A stretch of DNA of 64,000 nt, from the NCBI GenBank assembly GCA_021208685.1, contig JAJOJJ010000009.1:1-64000 (forward strand). Reading direction: 5' to 3'. The stretch is from Saccharospirillaceae bacterium (GTDB taxonomy: Bacteria; Pseudomonadota; Gammaproteobacteria; Pseudomonadales; Oceanobacteraceae). The first letter of the stretch is position 1; each line of letters opens with the position of its first letter. Positions 8,286-17,934 of the stretch are shown here, one piece after another. Position numbers and translations under genes: made by a program. Under the pieces are notes generated by a model. The model ran no database searches. It was not told the origin of the DNA and worked only from the letters and a program-made list of their open reading frames with translations.

Positions 8286-8996
8286 ATGTCTGTATTCCGC
8301 CCTCTGCACACCGCCACTGCCGCACTGATCATTCTGACAGCCACCTCCGTCCAGGCTGAACTCAATGCCAATCTGGGCCTGACCTCAGAATACGTTCGGG
8401 ATGGTATCAGCCAGACCCGGGGCAATGCGGCCCTGCAGGGTGGCCTGACGTTCCGTCATGACAGCGGATTTTATACTGGCCTGTGGTCTTCAGCGCTGAA
8501 TCGTAAAGAGGATCATGCCTCCTACGAACACGATGCATTTGCCGGCGTTTATCTGCCACTGAGTGATGGCATCGCCGTGGATGTTTCCGCCACCCGCTAC
8601 ACCTTTGCCGGTGACGCTGACATCAATGATCAGGCCTACAGTGAAGGCACCCTGCGCCTGCTGGTCGACGACGCCATGACTCTGGGCTGGCGCCACAGTG
8701 AAGCGTATCTCGATTCCGGTTTTGCCAAACGCAGCCTGGAATTGGGCTACACCATCCAGACCGGCAGTTTTTCGATTGAACTGTTTACCGCTCAGCACCG
8801 TTATCTGGAAATCAGCGACGATTTCAATTTTGGCAGCGGCAACAAGGATGACTACTGGCAATTCCGCGTTGGCGTCGAGCGCAGCTACGGCCCGTATGAC
8901 TACCGTCTCAGCATCGACCGCACCAATCTGAGTTCAGCCTACGATGCGGGTACCACACTGCAGTTCAGTGTGCATCGTTACTTCGGCCTCTGGTAA
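8286..8996 (+). CDS. TorF-family putative outer-membrane porin
   Basis: A 236-residue protein with a signal peptide (about residues 1-24, cleavage after V-Q-A). The mature start L-G-L-T-S-E-Y-V-R-D-G-I-S-Q-T is diagnostic of the TIGR02001/Gcw_chp TorF family. The remainder alternates polar and aromatic residues in beta-strand pattern (for example T-R-Y-T-F, S-F-S-I-E-L-F, Y-R-L-S-I) and ends with an aromatic-rich V-H-R-Y-F-G-L-W, as outer-membrane barrel proteins do. The transported solute is not known. The hydrolase that starts seven bases downstream may be co-transcribed. Confidence 0.85.
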   Translation: MSVFRPLHTATAALIILTATSVQAELNANLGLTSEYVRDGISQTRGNAALQGGLTFRHDSGFYTGLWSSALNRKEDHASYEHDAFAGVYLPLSDGIAVDVSATRYTFAGDADINDQAYSEGTLRLLVDDAMTLGWRHSEAYLDSGFAKRSLELGYTIQTGSFSIELFTAQHRYLEISDDFNFGSGNKDDYWQFRVGVERSYGPYDYRLSIDRTNLSSAYDAGTTLQFSVHRYFGLW

Positions 8997-9003
8997 ACCG
9001 GAT

Positions 9004-9861
9004 ATGCGCATGGATGCAAGGCAGGACAATCAAGATAACCGGAAGCGCGAGTGGGTACTGATCCGCGGCCTGATCCGCAGCCGGTTTCACTGGGGAGCCT
9101 TTCCTGATCAGTTACTCCATCAGTTGCAACGACAGCCATCAGAACCTCCGGCCCTGCTGCTGCCGGAGCTGGCGGGCAATGGCGAGCGCTTCCGCGAGAA
9201 AACCCCCCTCAGTATTCATGGCATGATGCTGGACATCCGCAAACAGGTATCTCAGCTGAGCCCGGAGAACCAGAAGCCCCGGGTGCTGGTGGCGGTATCA
9301 ATGGGAGCGATGATCGCAACCGAATGGGCACGCTGTTTCCCGCAGGAAATCGACCATCTGCACCTGATTAACACCAGTTTCAGTAATTATTCAGCGCCCT
9401 GGCAGCGTATGAAAATCAGGCCACTGCTGGGGTTTCTGCGCAGCTTGCGCAGTACAGACAAACTTGAAGCCGCCATCCTGTACTGGACGCTGAATATGAA
9501 AAACAGCGAATGCCTGCTGCCACTGTGGTGCGATTACGCTGCAGCTCACCCGTTATCCTTGCGAAACGGGGTCGCGCAATTGCTGGCTGCCAGCCGCTTC
9601 CGCGGCCCGGCAGAGGCACCGGCCAGAGAGGTATTTTTCTATAACAGCCGCCATGACCAACTGGTGGACGCTTCCTGCACACGCAGCATTGCTGAACGCT
9701 GGCAGAAAACCCTGCTCACCCACACCAAAGCAGGTCATGATCTTCCCATGGATGATCCGGATTGGTTAATTCAGCAGATTATTGCGAATGAACAGGTGTC
9801 CACGGCACGCACAGCTCCGCCAGTGACTGCACTCCCCGCTGACGCTGACACAACGCAATAA
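9004..9861 (+). CDS. Alpha/beta hydrolase (variant nucleophile elbow)
   Basis: A 285-residue alpha/beta-hydrolase-like protein from an ATG at 9004; a longer reading from 8944 would overlap the porin gene and lacks support. The segment L-I-R-G-L-I-R-S-R-F-H-W-G-A-F is typical of a small gammaproteobacterial hydrolase group. The nucleophile elbow reads A-V-S-M-G, replacing the first glycine of G-x-S-x-G by alanine. A late G-H-D-L-P-M-D-D-P-D-W segment supplies the histidine. Substrate unknown. Its 3' end overlaps the convergent gene 9779-10330 by 83 bases. The tail after about residue 255 is low in conserved features. Confidence 0.7.
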   Translation: MRMDARQDNQDNRKREWVLIRGLIRSRFHWGAFPDQLLHQLQRQPSEPPALLLPELAGNGERFREKTPLSIHGMMLDIRKQVSQLSPENQKPRVLVAVSMGAMIATEWARCFPQEIDHLHLINTSFSNYSAPWQRMKIRPLLGFLRSLRSTDKLEAAILYWTLNMKNSECLLPLWCDYAAAHPLSLRNGVAQLLAASRFRGPAEAPAREVFFYNSRHDQLVDASCTRSIAERWQKTLLTHTKAGHDLPMDDPDWLIQQIIANEQVSTARTAPPVTALPADADTTQ

Positions 9862-10330
9862 AGACCGGGGAATGGATATTCAGCAGCGCATCACTGCCCT
9901 GAAGATGAGCATTGACGCCTCGCGGGAATTGCACATCACCGGAATCGGATACACCGGATGGAAAACTCAGCACGTTGCGGTAATAGCCAAGCAGCTCCGT
10001 CCGGTGAAAAATCAGCAGACTGAAAAACTGCTCATAATCGTTACCCCGAACACGCTCAAGACCAATCAATGTGCGCTGACCAACGCGACCAAAGTAATAA
10101 AATGACATCACATGATCATTAAAACTGTCATTCAGTAAGTCCGAGTTGCGGGTATAGAGATAGCGTTCAACCCACTCCGGCGTGACCAGAGTGGCATCGC
10201 TGACAGCTTGAGAACGGTGAGATTCCAGCTCTGCCGCTTCAGGCGCGTTCGGTTCAGCCATCGCCGCCGGGATGGCCAGCACCCACCAAAGCACCAGTAA
10301 AGACAACGCAGCAATGTGCGGCAGAAACAT
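9779..10330 (-). CDS. Secreted protein of unknown function
   Basis: A 183-residue ORF beginning with a clear signal peptide (M-F-L-P-H-I-A, a hydrophobic core, then A-A-M-A before E-P). I chose the ATG at 10330 because AAGGTG lies six bases upstream and the signal peptide starts there; an in-frame ATG at 10408 only adds an unlikely leader. The mature part is soluble and contains a Y-Y-F-G-R-V-G-Q-R-T-L segment and two C-terminal cysteines that could form a disulfide. No family is recognised. It runs convergently into the hydrolase gene with an 83-base tail overlap. Confidence 0.6.
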   Translation of the reverse strand: MFLPHIAALSLLVLWWVLAIPAAMAEPNAPEAAELESHRSQAVSDATLVTPEWVERYLYTRNSDLLNDSFNDHVMSFYYFGRVGQRTLIGLERVRGNDYEQFFSLLIFHRTELLGYYRNVLSFPSGVSDSGDVQFPRGVNAHLQGSDALLNIHSPVFIALCQRQRGVQSLAELCVPWTPVHSQ

Positions 10331-10427
10331 TTCCGCACCTTGTACGCTCTGTTGGCAGCAGGTATTGCCACGGACTGGCCATGACAACAAAGTGAGCGGC
10401 AACAGCATCCGGCAACAACTCCTGTTT

Positions 10428-10462
10428 AAAAAAGCTCAACCGAACCCGCGGCTTCCCGCGGG
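10428..10462 (-). terminator. Rho-independent terminator of rhlB
   Basis: On the minus strand a seven-base GC stem (10456-10462 with 10445-10451, GAAG loop), extended by CCGAA/TTCGG pairing around an internal bulge, is followed shortly by a run of six T (10433-10428). It lies just after the rhlB stop. Confidence 0.7.
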
Positions 10463-10474
10463 CGCCTGTTCGGC

Positions 10475-11932
10475 TCAGGGCTGAGTCAATTCCAGCTTGG
10501 TGCCCAGATATTTCTCCAGATCCGGCAACACAAACGCATCATCTTCAGATATAAAGCTCACCGACACCCCTTTCGCTCCGGCACGGCCGGTACGGCCAAT
10601 ACGGTGTACGTAATCTTCAGGATCTTCAGGCAGGGTGTAGTTGATCACATGGCTGACCCCGTCAACATGAATCCCGCGCCCGGCAACATCGGTTGCCACC
10701 AGAATCCGGACATGGCCTGAGCGGAAGCGTTCCAGCGTGCGGATGCGCTTTTCCTGAGCCACTTCTCCCGACAGCAACACCGCAACATGGCCGTTTTTAT
10801 TGAGTTTGTCACACAGATTACGGGTCAGGTCACGACGGTTGGCGAAGATGATACAACGCTCCGGCTTTTCGTCGGCCAGAACCCGTTCCAGCTGTTTGTA
10901 CTTATCGCTCTCAGCCACCAGATAGCAGCGTTGCTCAACCCGATCCGTAGCAACCTGCTCAGGTTCAATCACCACTTCCAGCGGATCGGTCGTCCACTGA
11001 TCAATCAGGATACGCACATCGTAATTAAAGGTGGCGGAGTACAGCAGCGTCTGACGCTGATCTTTACCTGGTGTGGCGCGTACGATGCGGCGCACATCCG
11101 GGATAAAGCCCATGTCGAGCATACGGTCAGCTTCGTCCAGCACCAGTACTTCAATCTGATCAAGAAACACATCCTGACTGCGCATAAAGTCAATCAGACG
11201 ACCCGGTGTTGCGACCAGAACATCGACCACGTTGTTACGCAGCTGCGCACGTTGCTTCTCATAATCCATACCACCAACGATGGTCACGACATTCAGACCG
11301 GTGTATTTCGCCAGACCTTCTGCGTCTTTACCGATCTGCATAACCAGCTCACGGGTCGGAGCGATGACCAGTGCACGCGGCTCACTGGCAAAACGCTCTT
11401 CCGGCTTAACCGTCAGCAGACGGTTGAGAATGGTGAGCAGGAATGCTGCGGATTTACCAGTACCGGTCTGCGCCTGACCAATGGTATCGCGGCCACGCAA
11501 TGCCGCGGGCAGACTTTCGGCCTGAATGGGCGTGCAATACTGAAAACCCAGTTCCTGAATACCGCGCATCACCGAATCCGGCAGATCAAGATCATGGAAA
11601 CGGGTTTTGGCCGGATCAGCTTCTACGTTGAAATCACTGATGGACCATGGCGTATCGTCAACGGCAGGGCGTTGTTGATCGTGCTTAGCGCGTTTCTGGG
11701 ATTTTTTATTGTCTGCCAGCGCCCCATGATGGGGTTGATGAGCCGCCTGATGAGTATCTTTGGCTGGCTGATTGCTTTTCTTACCGCCACGTTTGGCATT
11801 TTTGTTGTCTTTTGCGCTGAGATCCGCGGGCTTTTTCGCCGGTTGGGCCTGCGCGGCGGGCTTACTGTCCGATCCCTGTTTTCCTCCCGGTTGCTTTTTA
11901 CCGGTTACGGCCTGCAAAAATTTCTTTAACAA
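10475..11932 (-). CDS. rhlB: ATP-dependent DEAD-box RNA helicase RhlB
   Basis: A 485-residue helicase with a 95-residue low-complexity, Lys/Ala/Gln-rich N-terminal extension, then the DEAD core. Motifs in order: Q-motif F-Q-Y-C-T-P-I-Q, Walker [22 protein letters not shown], and the RecA2 motifs [11 protein letters not shown] and [10 protein letters not shown]. The extension followed by a W-S-I-S-D-F linker and the short tail match pseudomonad-type RhlB. It unwinds structured RNA and in E. coli works with the RNase E degradosome; the basic extension may bind RNA. It is a single gene with its own terminator. Confidence 0.9.
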   Translation of the reverse strand: MLKKFLQAVTGKKQPGGKQGSDSKPAAQAQPAKKPADLSAKDNKNAKRGGKKSNQPAKDTHQAAHQPHHGALADNKKSQKRAKHDQQRPAVDDTPWSISDFNVEADPAKTRFHDLDLPDSVMRGIQELGFQYCTPIQAESLPAALRGRDTIGQAQTGTGKSAAFLLTILNRLLTVKPEERFASEPRALVIAPTRELVMQIGKDAEGLAKYTGLNVVTIVGGMDYEKQRAQLRNNVVDVLVATPGRLIDFMRSQDVFLDQIEVLVLDEADRMLDMGFIPDVRRIVRATPGKDQRQTLLYSATFNYDVRILIDQWTTDPLEVVIEPEQVATDRVEQRCYLVAESDKYKQLERVLADEKPERCIIFANRRDLTRNLCDKLNKNGHVAVLLSGEVAQEKRIRTLERFRSGHVRILVATDVAGRGIHVDGVSHVINYTLPEDPEDYVHRIGRTGRAGAKGVSVSFISEDDAFVLPDLEKYLGTKLELTQP

Positions 11933-12465
11933 AAGCTACTCCGCTTCTTAATTCGTTCCGGTGCAAACAAGTGCACACCAAATAGTGAATGGCACTGATA
12001 ATAATCTAACAGCGTCTTTTTTAATACGTCTGCCCTTGGCGACAGGCCTGACCGTGGAGAGCCTGATGTGCCCGCCCGGCCTCCATGGCAGCAGGATCGT
12101 CCTTCCGGTTATCCGTACTGACCTGTAACCGCCGGCACAGGCATCCGACAAAAGCCATCGCATGCAAAGATCAGCCGGTCACGGCGATATAGCCGGTAAA
12201 CAGGTTGATCGTCGGCCGCAACCAGCCGGGCACTTCTGCGTTCAGAAGGAGGTCGCTGAACAACCGCATGAGATCGCTCATACCGAATGGAATTGTGATG
12301 CGCAAATTACAATGAATTCACAGATCAACACTGGTCTGTACTGACGATTCAGGGCAAAATGCGCAGCTTCTCAACAGTGCACTTTTTGTATTCGCAGCCA
12401 GCACTGTTGTCCCCTGCGACCCTATTGCAGTCCGGCTATCCGGGCCGCGCACGGACACTACCGGC
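11933..12465. other. 533-base intergenic region without a supportable gene
   Basis: It separates divergent rhlB and the MATE gene. Reading both strands I see no RNA gene and no coding stretch with a ribosome-binding site. A T-rich tract lies near 12017-12022, and a short GTTCAG/CTGAAC inverted repeat near 12241-12262 encloses an AAGGAGG sequence that is too far from any good start. A long leader for rhlB is possible but cannot be shown here. Confidence 0.4.
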
Positions 12466-13839
12466 ATGACGTTCAAAGCTCAAGAAATAAGAGCCCTGCT
12501 TAAACTGACCTTCCCTATTCTTGCGACCCAGCTGGCACAAATCGGCATGGGGACCGTTGACACCCTGATGTCGGGCTATGTCAGCACCCACGATCTGGCC
12601 GCCGTCGCCATCGGCACCAGCCTGTGGCTGCCTACCTGGCTGTTTCTGGCCGGTGTTCTGGTAGCACTTTCGCCGCTGGCATCGGGTATGAATGCCGCGC
12701 GGCGTACCCACGAACTCCCCAATCTGCTGGCCGCCGCGCTGTGGATCGGCATTGTTCTGGGCAGCCTCTCTGGTCTGCTGTTGTGGGCAGGCTCCGCTGC
12801 CCTGCCTTTGCTGGTAGAAGATCCGGTTACAGCCCGAATTGCTGCAGATTACACTCTGGCGATTGCCTTTGGCATGCCCGGTGCCGGTATTTTCCTTGCT
12901 TATCGTTTCTACGCTGAGGCGCTGAATGAACCCGGCCAGGTAACGCGCATTATGCTCACCGGTCTGCTGATGAACATCCCGGCCAATGCGGTATTTGTAC
13001 ACGGTTTATTCGGCATGCCTGAATTGGGTGGCGTTGGTTGCGGCGTCGGCTCCAGCCTGATATTTGCGGGAATGGCGATTGCCATGGCACGCAATACCCG
13101 CAAGAGACGATTGCCGGATGACTACCCGTTATGGCGCCACGTGCTGCGACCAGTCAAAGCTCAGGTCAAAGAGATGCTGCAGATCGGCGTACCCATCGGG
13201 GTCGCGATTTTCTTTGAGGTCAGTCTGTTTACCGTCATTGCGCTGTTCCTGACCGATCTGGGCCCGACCATCGTCGCTGGCCATCAGGTTGCGCTGAACC
13301 TGTCGTCCCTGACCTTTATGATTCCGCTCAGTCTGGGGATGGCTCTGACCGTGAGGGTCGGCCATTGGCTCGGCTCCGGTCAGTACGTATTGGCCAGACG
13401 CACGGCGTGGATCGGTATCGGCCTGAACCTTGGTATCGCCTTATTCAACGCCACTCTGATGGTGCTGTTTTCAGCCAACATTGCGCGCCTCTACTCACCG
13501 GACCCTGCGGTCGTGTCCACCGCGGCTGGCCTGTTACTGTTTGCGGCGGTGTTTCAGTTATCGGATGCGGTTCAGGTTGCGGCAGCCGGAGCCCTGCGTG
13601 GTTATAAAGACACCGTTGCAGTGATGCTGATTACCTTTGTTGCCTACTGGCTAATTGGCCTTGGACTGGGATACTGGCTGGCATTCGGAGAGCAGACGAC
13701 CATGGGAGCGGAAGGCTTCTGGACCGGCCTTGTGGTCGGATTAAGCGCTGCCGCCGTTGCGCTGGGGTATCGCTTGTACCGGGTCAGTCACCGGCCAGAT
13801 ACCTCCGCTGACGCTCAGCCCGGCACACAGCCGGGCTGA
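12466..13839 (+). CDS. MATE family multidrug/Na+ antiporter
   Basis: A 457-residue integral membrane protein with about twelve hydrophobic segments in two homologous halves, the standard MATE layout and length. The N-terminal half contains P-I-L-A-T-Q-L-A-Q-I-G-M-G-T-V-D-T (helix 1) and a Y-A-type loop; the second half has the V-A-G-H-Q-V-A-L-N-L-S-S-L region typical of NorM-like members. Such proteins export cationic drugs or metabolites using Na+ or H+ gradients. The gene is monocistronic and a 12-base hairpin covers its stop codon. Confidence 0.88.
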   Translation: MTFKAQEIRALLKLTFPILATQLAQIGMGTVDTLMSGYVSTHDLAAVAIGTSLWLPTWLFLAGVLVALSPLASGMNAARRTHELPNLLAAALWIGIVLGSLSGLLLWAGSAALPLLVEDPVTARIAADYTLAIAFGMPGAGIFLAYRFYAEALNEPGQVTRIMLTGLLMNIPANAVFVHGLFGMPELGGVGCGVGSSLIFAGMAIAMARNTRKRRLPDDYPLWRHVLRPVKAQVKEMLQIGVPIGVAIFFEVSLFTVIALFLTDLGPTIVAGHQVALNLSSLTFMIPLSLGMALTVRVGHWLGSGQYVLARRTAWIGIGLNLGIALFNATLMVLFSANIARLYSPDPAVVSTAAGLLLFAAVFQLSDAVQVAAAGALRGYKDTVAVMLITFVAYWLIGLGLGYWLAFGEQTTMGAEGFWTGLVVGLSAAAVALGYRLYRVSHRPDTSADAQPGTQPG

Positions 13840-13841
13840 GC
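13813..13841 (+). terminator. Hairpin overlapping the MATE gene stop codon
   Basis: Perfect 12-base stem (13813-13824 with 13830-13841) with a five-base loop, spanning the last codons and the TGA. No T-run follows, so it may be a weak terminator or 3'-end stabiliser. Confidence 0.45.
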
Positions 13842-14004
13842 CTGAACACCGGCCCCTCCGGAAGGCAGCCTGTAAGCATTCCGGGGCTTACCGGCAGCAG
13901 CAGATTCGGCAAGCCGCACGAATCTGGTCAGTCATGATAAACTGCTGTTTTTTATAAACCCTGTTTTCCTGACGGCCAAAGCCTACACATCAGACCGGAT
14001 TACC

Positions 14005-15291
14005 ATGCCTACCTGTTATTCTTCTGCCGCGCCGCGTATTGCCGTGATTGGCGCGGGTCCCGCCGGTCTGATGGCCGCCGAGCGCATCGGTCAGCATGGA
14101 CTGACCGTTGAAGTGTTTGATGCCATGCCCAGTGTCGCGCGTAAATTTCTGCTCGCGGGGGTCGGCGGCATGAATATCACCCATGCTGAAAACTACCCCG
14201 ACTTTGTCAGCCGTTATGGCAACGCCAGTGTCTGGCTGAAGCCCATGCTGGATGATTTCTCGCCGGATGATTTACGGCGCTGGATTCATAACCTCGGCAT
14301 TGAAACCTTTGTCGGAACCTCTGACCGGGTATTCCCCAGAGACATGAAAGCCGCTCCCCTGCTGCGTGCCTGGCTGCATCGTCTGCGCTCACAGGGTGTC
14401 AGCATTCATCCACGCCATCGCTGGCTGGGCTGGCAAACAGACGAAGGGAATCGTTACTGGCGCTTCAGTACGCCCGAGGGTGAAAAGACCGAACACTTTG
14501 ATGCCGTGGTACTGGCCTTAGGTGGAGCCAGCTGGCCGCGCCTGGGATCAGACGGTGAGTGGTGCGAGCCACTGCGGCAGCAAGGTGTCGGTGTGTCGCC
14601 TCTGCTGCCAAGCAACTGTGGCTTTGACATGCCCTGGAGCAGCTTCATCCGCGAGCATTTTGCCGGTACACCACTTAAGAATATCGCCCTGTCGCTGACC
14701 GACTTATCCGGCCGGACATGGTCACGGAAAGGTGAATGTATTATCAGCCATTACGGCGTTGAGGGCAGCCTGATATACGCCTTAAGCGCGCCGCTGCGCG
14801 ATCTGATGCTGCATGGAAATCCTGATAAACCAGCCCGGCTCTGGCTCGACTGGCTGCCGCAAAACAGTCATGCACAGATAATCAGCAAACTGCAGCCATC
14901 ACGTAAAGGCATGAGCTTTGCCAATGTGCTGCGAAAAAAACTGAACCTGCCAGGCATCACCAGCGCTCTGCTGAAAGAATGCTGCCCGCAGCTCGATCTG
15001 CACAATCACAGCGCTGTCGCAGATGCGCTGAAAGCAATGCCACTGCCTTGTCCGGATGCAACCCGGCCGATTGCCGAAGCCATCAGCACTGCCGGCGGTG
15101 TTACTCAGGCTTCGGTCAATGAGCATTTAATGCTGAGGACGCTTCCCGGTGTTTTTGTCGCCGGTGAAATGCTCGACTGGGAAGCACCGACCGGCGGTTA
15201 TTTATTAACGGCATGTTTTGCCAGCGGCAAGCGTGCCGGTGATGGTGTATCAGAGTGGGTACTGGACACTATTGTCCGGAAAGGTGACTGA
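14005..15291 (+). CDS. FAD-dependent flavoprotein of the HI0933/BaiN group (TIGR03862-like)
   Basis: A 428-residue flavoprotein. An N-terminal dinucleotide-binding motif V-I-G-A-G-P-A-G-L-M-A-A-E (about residues 13-25) is followed by K-F-L-L-A-G-V-G-G-M-N-I-T-H, a signature of the HI0933/YhiN group. A central V-L-A-L-G-G-A-S-W-P segment and a C-terminal V-A-G-E-M-L-D-W-E-A-P-T-G-G-Y complete the FAD-binding fold. Members are predicted NAD(P)H/FAD oxidoreductases, and the physiological substrate is generally unknown. The gene is monocistronic with a strong terminator 20 bases after the stop. Confidence 0.82.
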   Translation: MPTCYSSAAPRIAVIGAGPAGLMAAERIGQHGLTVEVFDAMPSVARKFLLAGVGGMNITHAENYPDFVSRYGNASVWLKPMLDDFSPDDLRRWIHNLGIETFVGTSDRVFPRDMKAAPLLRAWLHRLRSQGVSIHPRHRWLGWQTDEGNRYWRFSTPEGEKTEHFDAVVLALGGASWPRLGSDGEWCEPLRQQGVGVSPLLPSNCGFDMPWSSFIREHFAGTPLKNIALSLTDLSGRTWSRKGECIISHYGVEGSLIYALSAPLRDLMLHGNPDKPARLWLDWLPQNSHAQIISKLQPSRKGMSFANVLRKKLNLPGITSALLKECCPQLDLHNHSAVADALKAMPLPCPDATRPIAEAISTAGGVTQASVNEHLMLRTLPGVFVAGEMLDWEAPTGGYLLTACFASGKRAGDGVSEWVLDTIVRKGD

Positions 15292-15310
15292 TCCGGTATC
15301 GGTTAACGAC

Positions 15311-15342
15311 AGAGCCCCCAGCGAAGGGGGCTCTTTATTTTA
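15311..15342 (+). terminator. Rho-independent terminator after the flavoprotein gene
   Basis: Nine-base stem AGAGCCCCC (15311-15319) with GGGGGCTCT (15326-15334), six-base loop, then TTATTTTA. It lies between two convergent genes and may also end the OmpA-family transcript. Confidence 0.85.
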
Positions 15343-15364
15343 CGCAGAAGACGGTTTTAACGAT

Positions 15365-16483
15365 TTACTTCCGCACAACCGAAAATTCAACGCGGCGATT
15401 TTTGGCGCGACCTTCTCGGGTACTGTTATCTGCAACAGGATTTGCCTCTCCATATCCCTCTGCACTCAGACGATCAGAAGCAATGCCATGACCCATCAGG
15501 AAACGACGAACGGCTTCAGCGCGATCTTTACTGAGCTGGAGATTCAGGGCTTCATTGCCTGAACTATCGGTATAAGCAGCAATGGATACCTGTGTTGCAG
15601 GATAACGCTGCAGTTGTGCAGCAATATCGGCTAACGTGGCTTCGGAAGGGGCCGTCAACTCTGATGATCCGCTTTTAAACACGATATTATTCAGACGGCC
15701 CTGAAACACGGCACACTCAGGCACAGAACGCGCCATTTCCGCCGACACTTTATTGCAATCGATCACTTCTTCAGCTTTTTCCTCGACAGCGGGCTCCGGA
15801 CTGGCGGCGGTCACCGCGCAACCGAGTTCATTAACGGCGGTATTTGTTACGGTACCGGGACACAGATCCTGCGAATCGGAAACGCCGTCGTTATCAGAAT
15901 CTGATACTGTCGTAACCACTGCCGCCTGCTGAGGCTTATAGGAAGAGCGCGAGCCAAAGGCGTAACCAATCTTACCCATAAACATCAGGTGCTCGAAAGA
16001 TTCACTGACAATATCGTTGACATTAATTTCTGCACGAGCAAAAAAATTACGGCTGAAGTTATATTCAACACCGCTTCCCAGAGCTAACAGAACACCTTCA
16101 CCTTCAAATTTACGGGGAAATGCCGAGTCAAAGCGCTCGTACCCCAAACCGGCTGTGATATAGGGTTTAAGTGTGTTCTGAGTAAAATAATAAAGACCAT
16201 TTAAACGGAACTGATCAATATCCGGACGACTGTCTTTCTGAGACGGAGATTCAAACAGCCATGCAATTTCAACCGCAGCATCCTTGTTAAAACGATATCC
16301 GCCAGCCAGTTCACCGACAAAGCTATCATAAACATGACGACCATTATCGGCTTCGAGTGAATTAAAGGGCTCGTTATTGACATAACCAACCCCGAAAGTC
16401 CCGTAGTAAGGGGCCGGTTCAGCCATAGCCGCTGAACAGAGAAAAGCAGTGGTTAAAACACCATATTTGACGTTCATAATCAT
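15365..16483 (-). CDS. OmpA-family outer-membrane protein with C-terminal peptidoglycan-binding domain
   Basis: A 372-residue protein with a signal peptide (cleavage near A-M-A, residue 21), an eight-stranded OmpA-type barrel (about 25-185), a calcium-binding thrombospondin-type-3 repeat D-S-D-N-D-G-V-S-D-S-Q-D-L-C-P near residue 197, and a C-terminal OmpA/MotB domain (about 260-372) with R-A-E-A-V-R-R-F-L and N-R-R-V-E-F. The barrel anchors in the outer membrane and the C-terminal domain binds meso-diaminopimelate of peptidoglycan. The layout resembles OprF-type structural porins. A Met two codons into the ORF is an alternative start. Its likely promoter lies in the AT-rich 16484-16703 region. 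Confidence 0.88.
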   Translation of the reverse strand: MIMNVKYGVLTTAFLCSAAMAEPAPYYGTFGVGYVNNEPFNSLEADNGRHVYDSFVGELAGGYRFNKDAAVEIAWLFESPSQKDSRPDIDQFRLNGLYYFTQNTLKPYITAGLGYERFDSAFPRKFEGEGVLLALGSGVEYNFSRNFFARAEINVNDIVSESFEHLMFMGKIGYAFGSRSSYKPQQAAVVTTVSDSDNDGVSDSQDLCPGTVTNTAVNELGCAVTAASPEPAVEEKAEEVIDCNKVSAEMARSVPECAVFQGRLNNIVFKSGSSELTAPSEATLADIAAQLQRYPATQVSIAAYTDSSGNEALNLQLSKDRAEAVRRFLMGHGIASDRLSAEGYGEANPVADNSTREGRAKNRRVEFSVVRK

Positions 16484-16703
16484 TTCCTTATCCGATCGAA
16501 TAATTCAACCCACTACGATGACATGATTCGTGAGTCGCAAGGCGCGTGCATTTGAACAGATAAGAAAGTGGCTTAGTATAATAATAATTCCTGTAATAAC
16601 CGGGAAATAGCCACACCTCCGTACCAATAAAAACCGGAATATTCTCTTCCGAATTCGGTGCATTCAACCCGGATGATTCTCTGATCAGTTGCAGGTACGC
16701 CGA

Positions 16704-17738
16704 TTAAGGACATGGATTGGAATGCACTTTATGAATGGCATTAATCCGCTCAAGAATATCCGCCGTTAATACCACATCCGCAGAATCAATATTTTCCTGC
16801 AGCTGCTCCAGAGTAGTTGCACCGATAATATTCGAGGTGACAAATCCCTGCTGAGTAACAAACGCCAGAGCCAGTGTCACCGGACTGATACCCAGATCCG
16901 CTGCCAGATCGACGTATTTCTGTACCGCCTGCTCCGCATGCTGCCCTTTATAACGGCTGAAGCGTTCGAACAGTGTGATACGTCCTTTTGGCGGCAACCG
17001 GCCATGAAGATATTTGCCACTGAGCACCCCAAACGCGAGTGGCGAATAAGCCAACAGCCCTACCTGTTCACGGTGGGAGACTTCCGCCAGACCCACCTCA
17101 TAGCTGCGGTTCAGCAGGTTGTAAGGATTTTGTACGCTCAGCGGCCGTGCCCATTGATTCTGATCAGCAATCTGCAGCACCTTCATGGTACCCCAGGCTG
17201 TTTCGTTCGACAGACCGTAGTGACGGATTTTACCTTCGTGGATTAACTCCTTCAGCGCAGCCAGAGTTTCTTCCAGCGGTGTGGTTTGCACTTCCTGATG
17301 CTCATAGCCAAGCTTGCCGAAAAAATTGGTTGGCCGTGCCGGCCAATGCAGCTGATAAAGGTCGATGTAATCGGTCTGCAAACGCTGCAAGCTGTTTTCA
17401 ACCGCCTCGCGGATGTGCGTGCGCGTCAGCTGCGGTCCATTACGGATATGAGTCATCCAGTCACCGGGGCCTGCCACCTTGGTCGCCAGAATCACACTGT
17501 CGCGCTGTCCGCGTCTGGCAAACCAGCTGCCGATGTATTGTTCCGTGCGCCCCTGAGTTTCACCTTTTGGTGGCACCGGGTACATCTCAGCGGTATCAAA
17601 AAAATTGATGCCCCGCTCCAGTGCATAATCCATCTGCTGGTGTGCTTCGGCTTCCGTGTTTTGCTCGCCCCAGGTCATGGTACCCAGACACAGCTTGGTC
17701 ACCTGTAAGTCGCTGCTACCTAATGGCCGTTTCTGCAT
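16704..17738 (-). CDS. NADP(H)-dependent aldo/keto reductase (Tas-like)
   Basis: A 344-residue aldo/keto reductase with TIM-barrel motifs. The catalytic tetrad is visible as D-T-A-E-M-Y (Asp, Tyr), I-L-A-T-K-V (Lys) and Q-L-H-W-P (His). The N-terminal sequence with G-T-M-T-W-G and the long P-V-P-P-K-G-E-T-Q-G-R-T-E loop match the Tas group. Tas complements tyrosine auxotrophy in E. coli but its natural substrate is unknown. The start could be ATG 17738 (chosen) or GTG 17741. It is divergent from the SDR-ACAD operon. Confidence 0.88.
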   Translation of the reverse strand: MQKRPLGSSDLQVTKLCLGTMTWGEQNTEAEAHQQMDYALERGINFFDTAEMYPVPPKGETQGRTEQYIGSWFARRGQRDSVILATKVAGPGDWMTHIRNGPQLTRTHIREAVENSLQRLQTDYIDLYQLHWPARPTNFFGKLGYEHQEVQTTPLEETLAALKELIHEGKIRHYGLSNETAWGTMKVLQIADQNQWARPLSVQNPYNLLNRSYEVGLAEVSHREQVGLLAYSPLAFGVLSGKYLHGRLPPKGRITLFERFSRYKGQHAEQAVQKYVDLAADLGISPVTLALAFVTQQGFVTSNIIGATTLEQLQENIDSADVVLTADILERINAIHKVHSNPCP

Positions 17739-17934
17739 CACGCCGTCCCCAATAGTGAATCAAAGACCGCATTATGCCGTTGTGAGTGGCCGCTGATAAC
17801 CCTGAAGCGCCGAACACCCTATGCAGCACACATCAACAGTCTTCGGCCTGCTTTGAGTTCTGTTCAGCTTCAGTGGTAAAGGCTTTAAAAGATAACGGTA
17901 TAAGAGATGTTTGTGGCCGTAACCAACCGTTGCC

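Noticed and set aside
10787-11929. 380-codon open frame on the plus strand
   Set aside because: It is exactly antisense to rhlB, has no ribosome-binding site and shows no recognisable domain; it is a shadow of the helicase gene.
12162-12344. Possible small gene in the rhlB-MATE gap
   Set aside because: No ribosome-binding site and no protein-like features.
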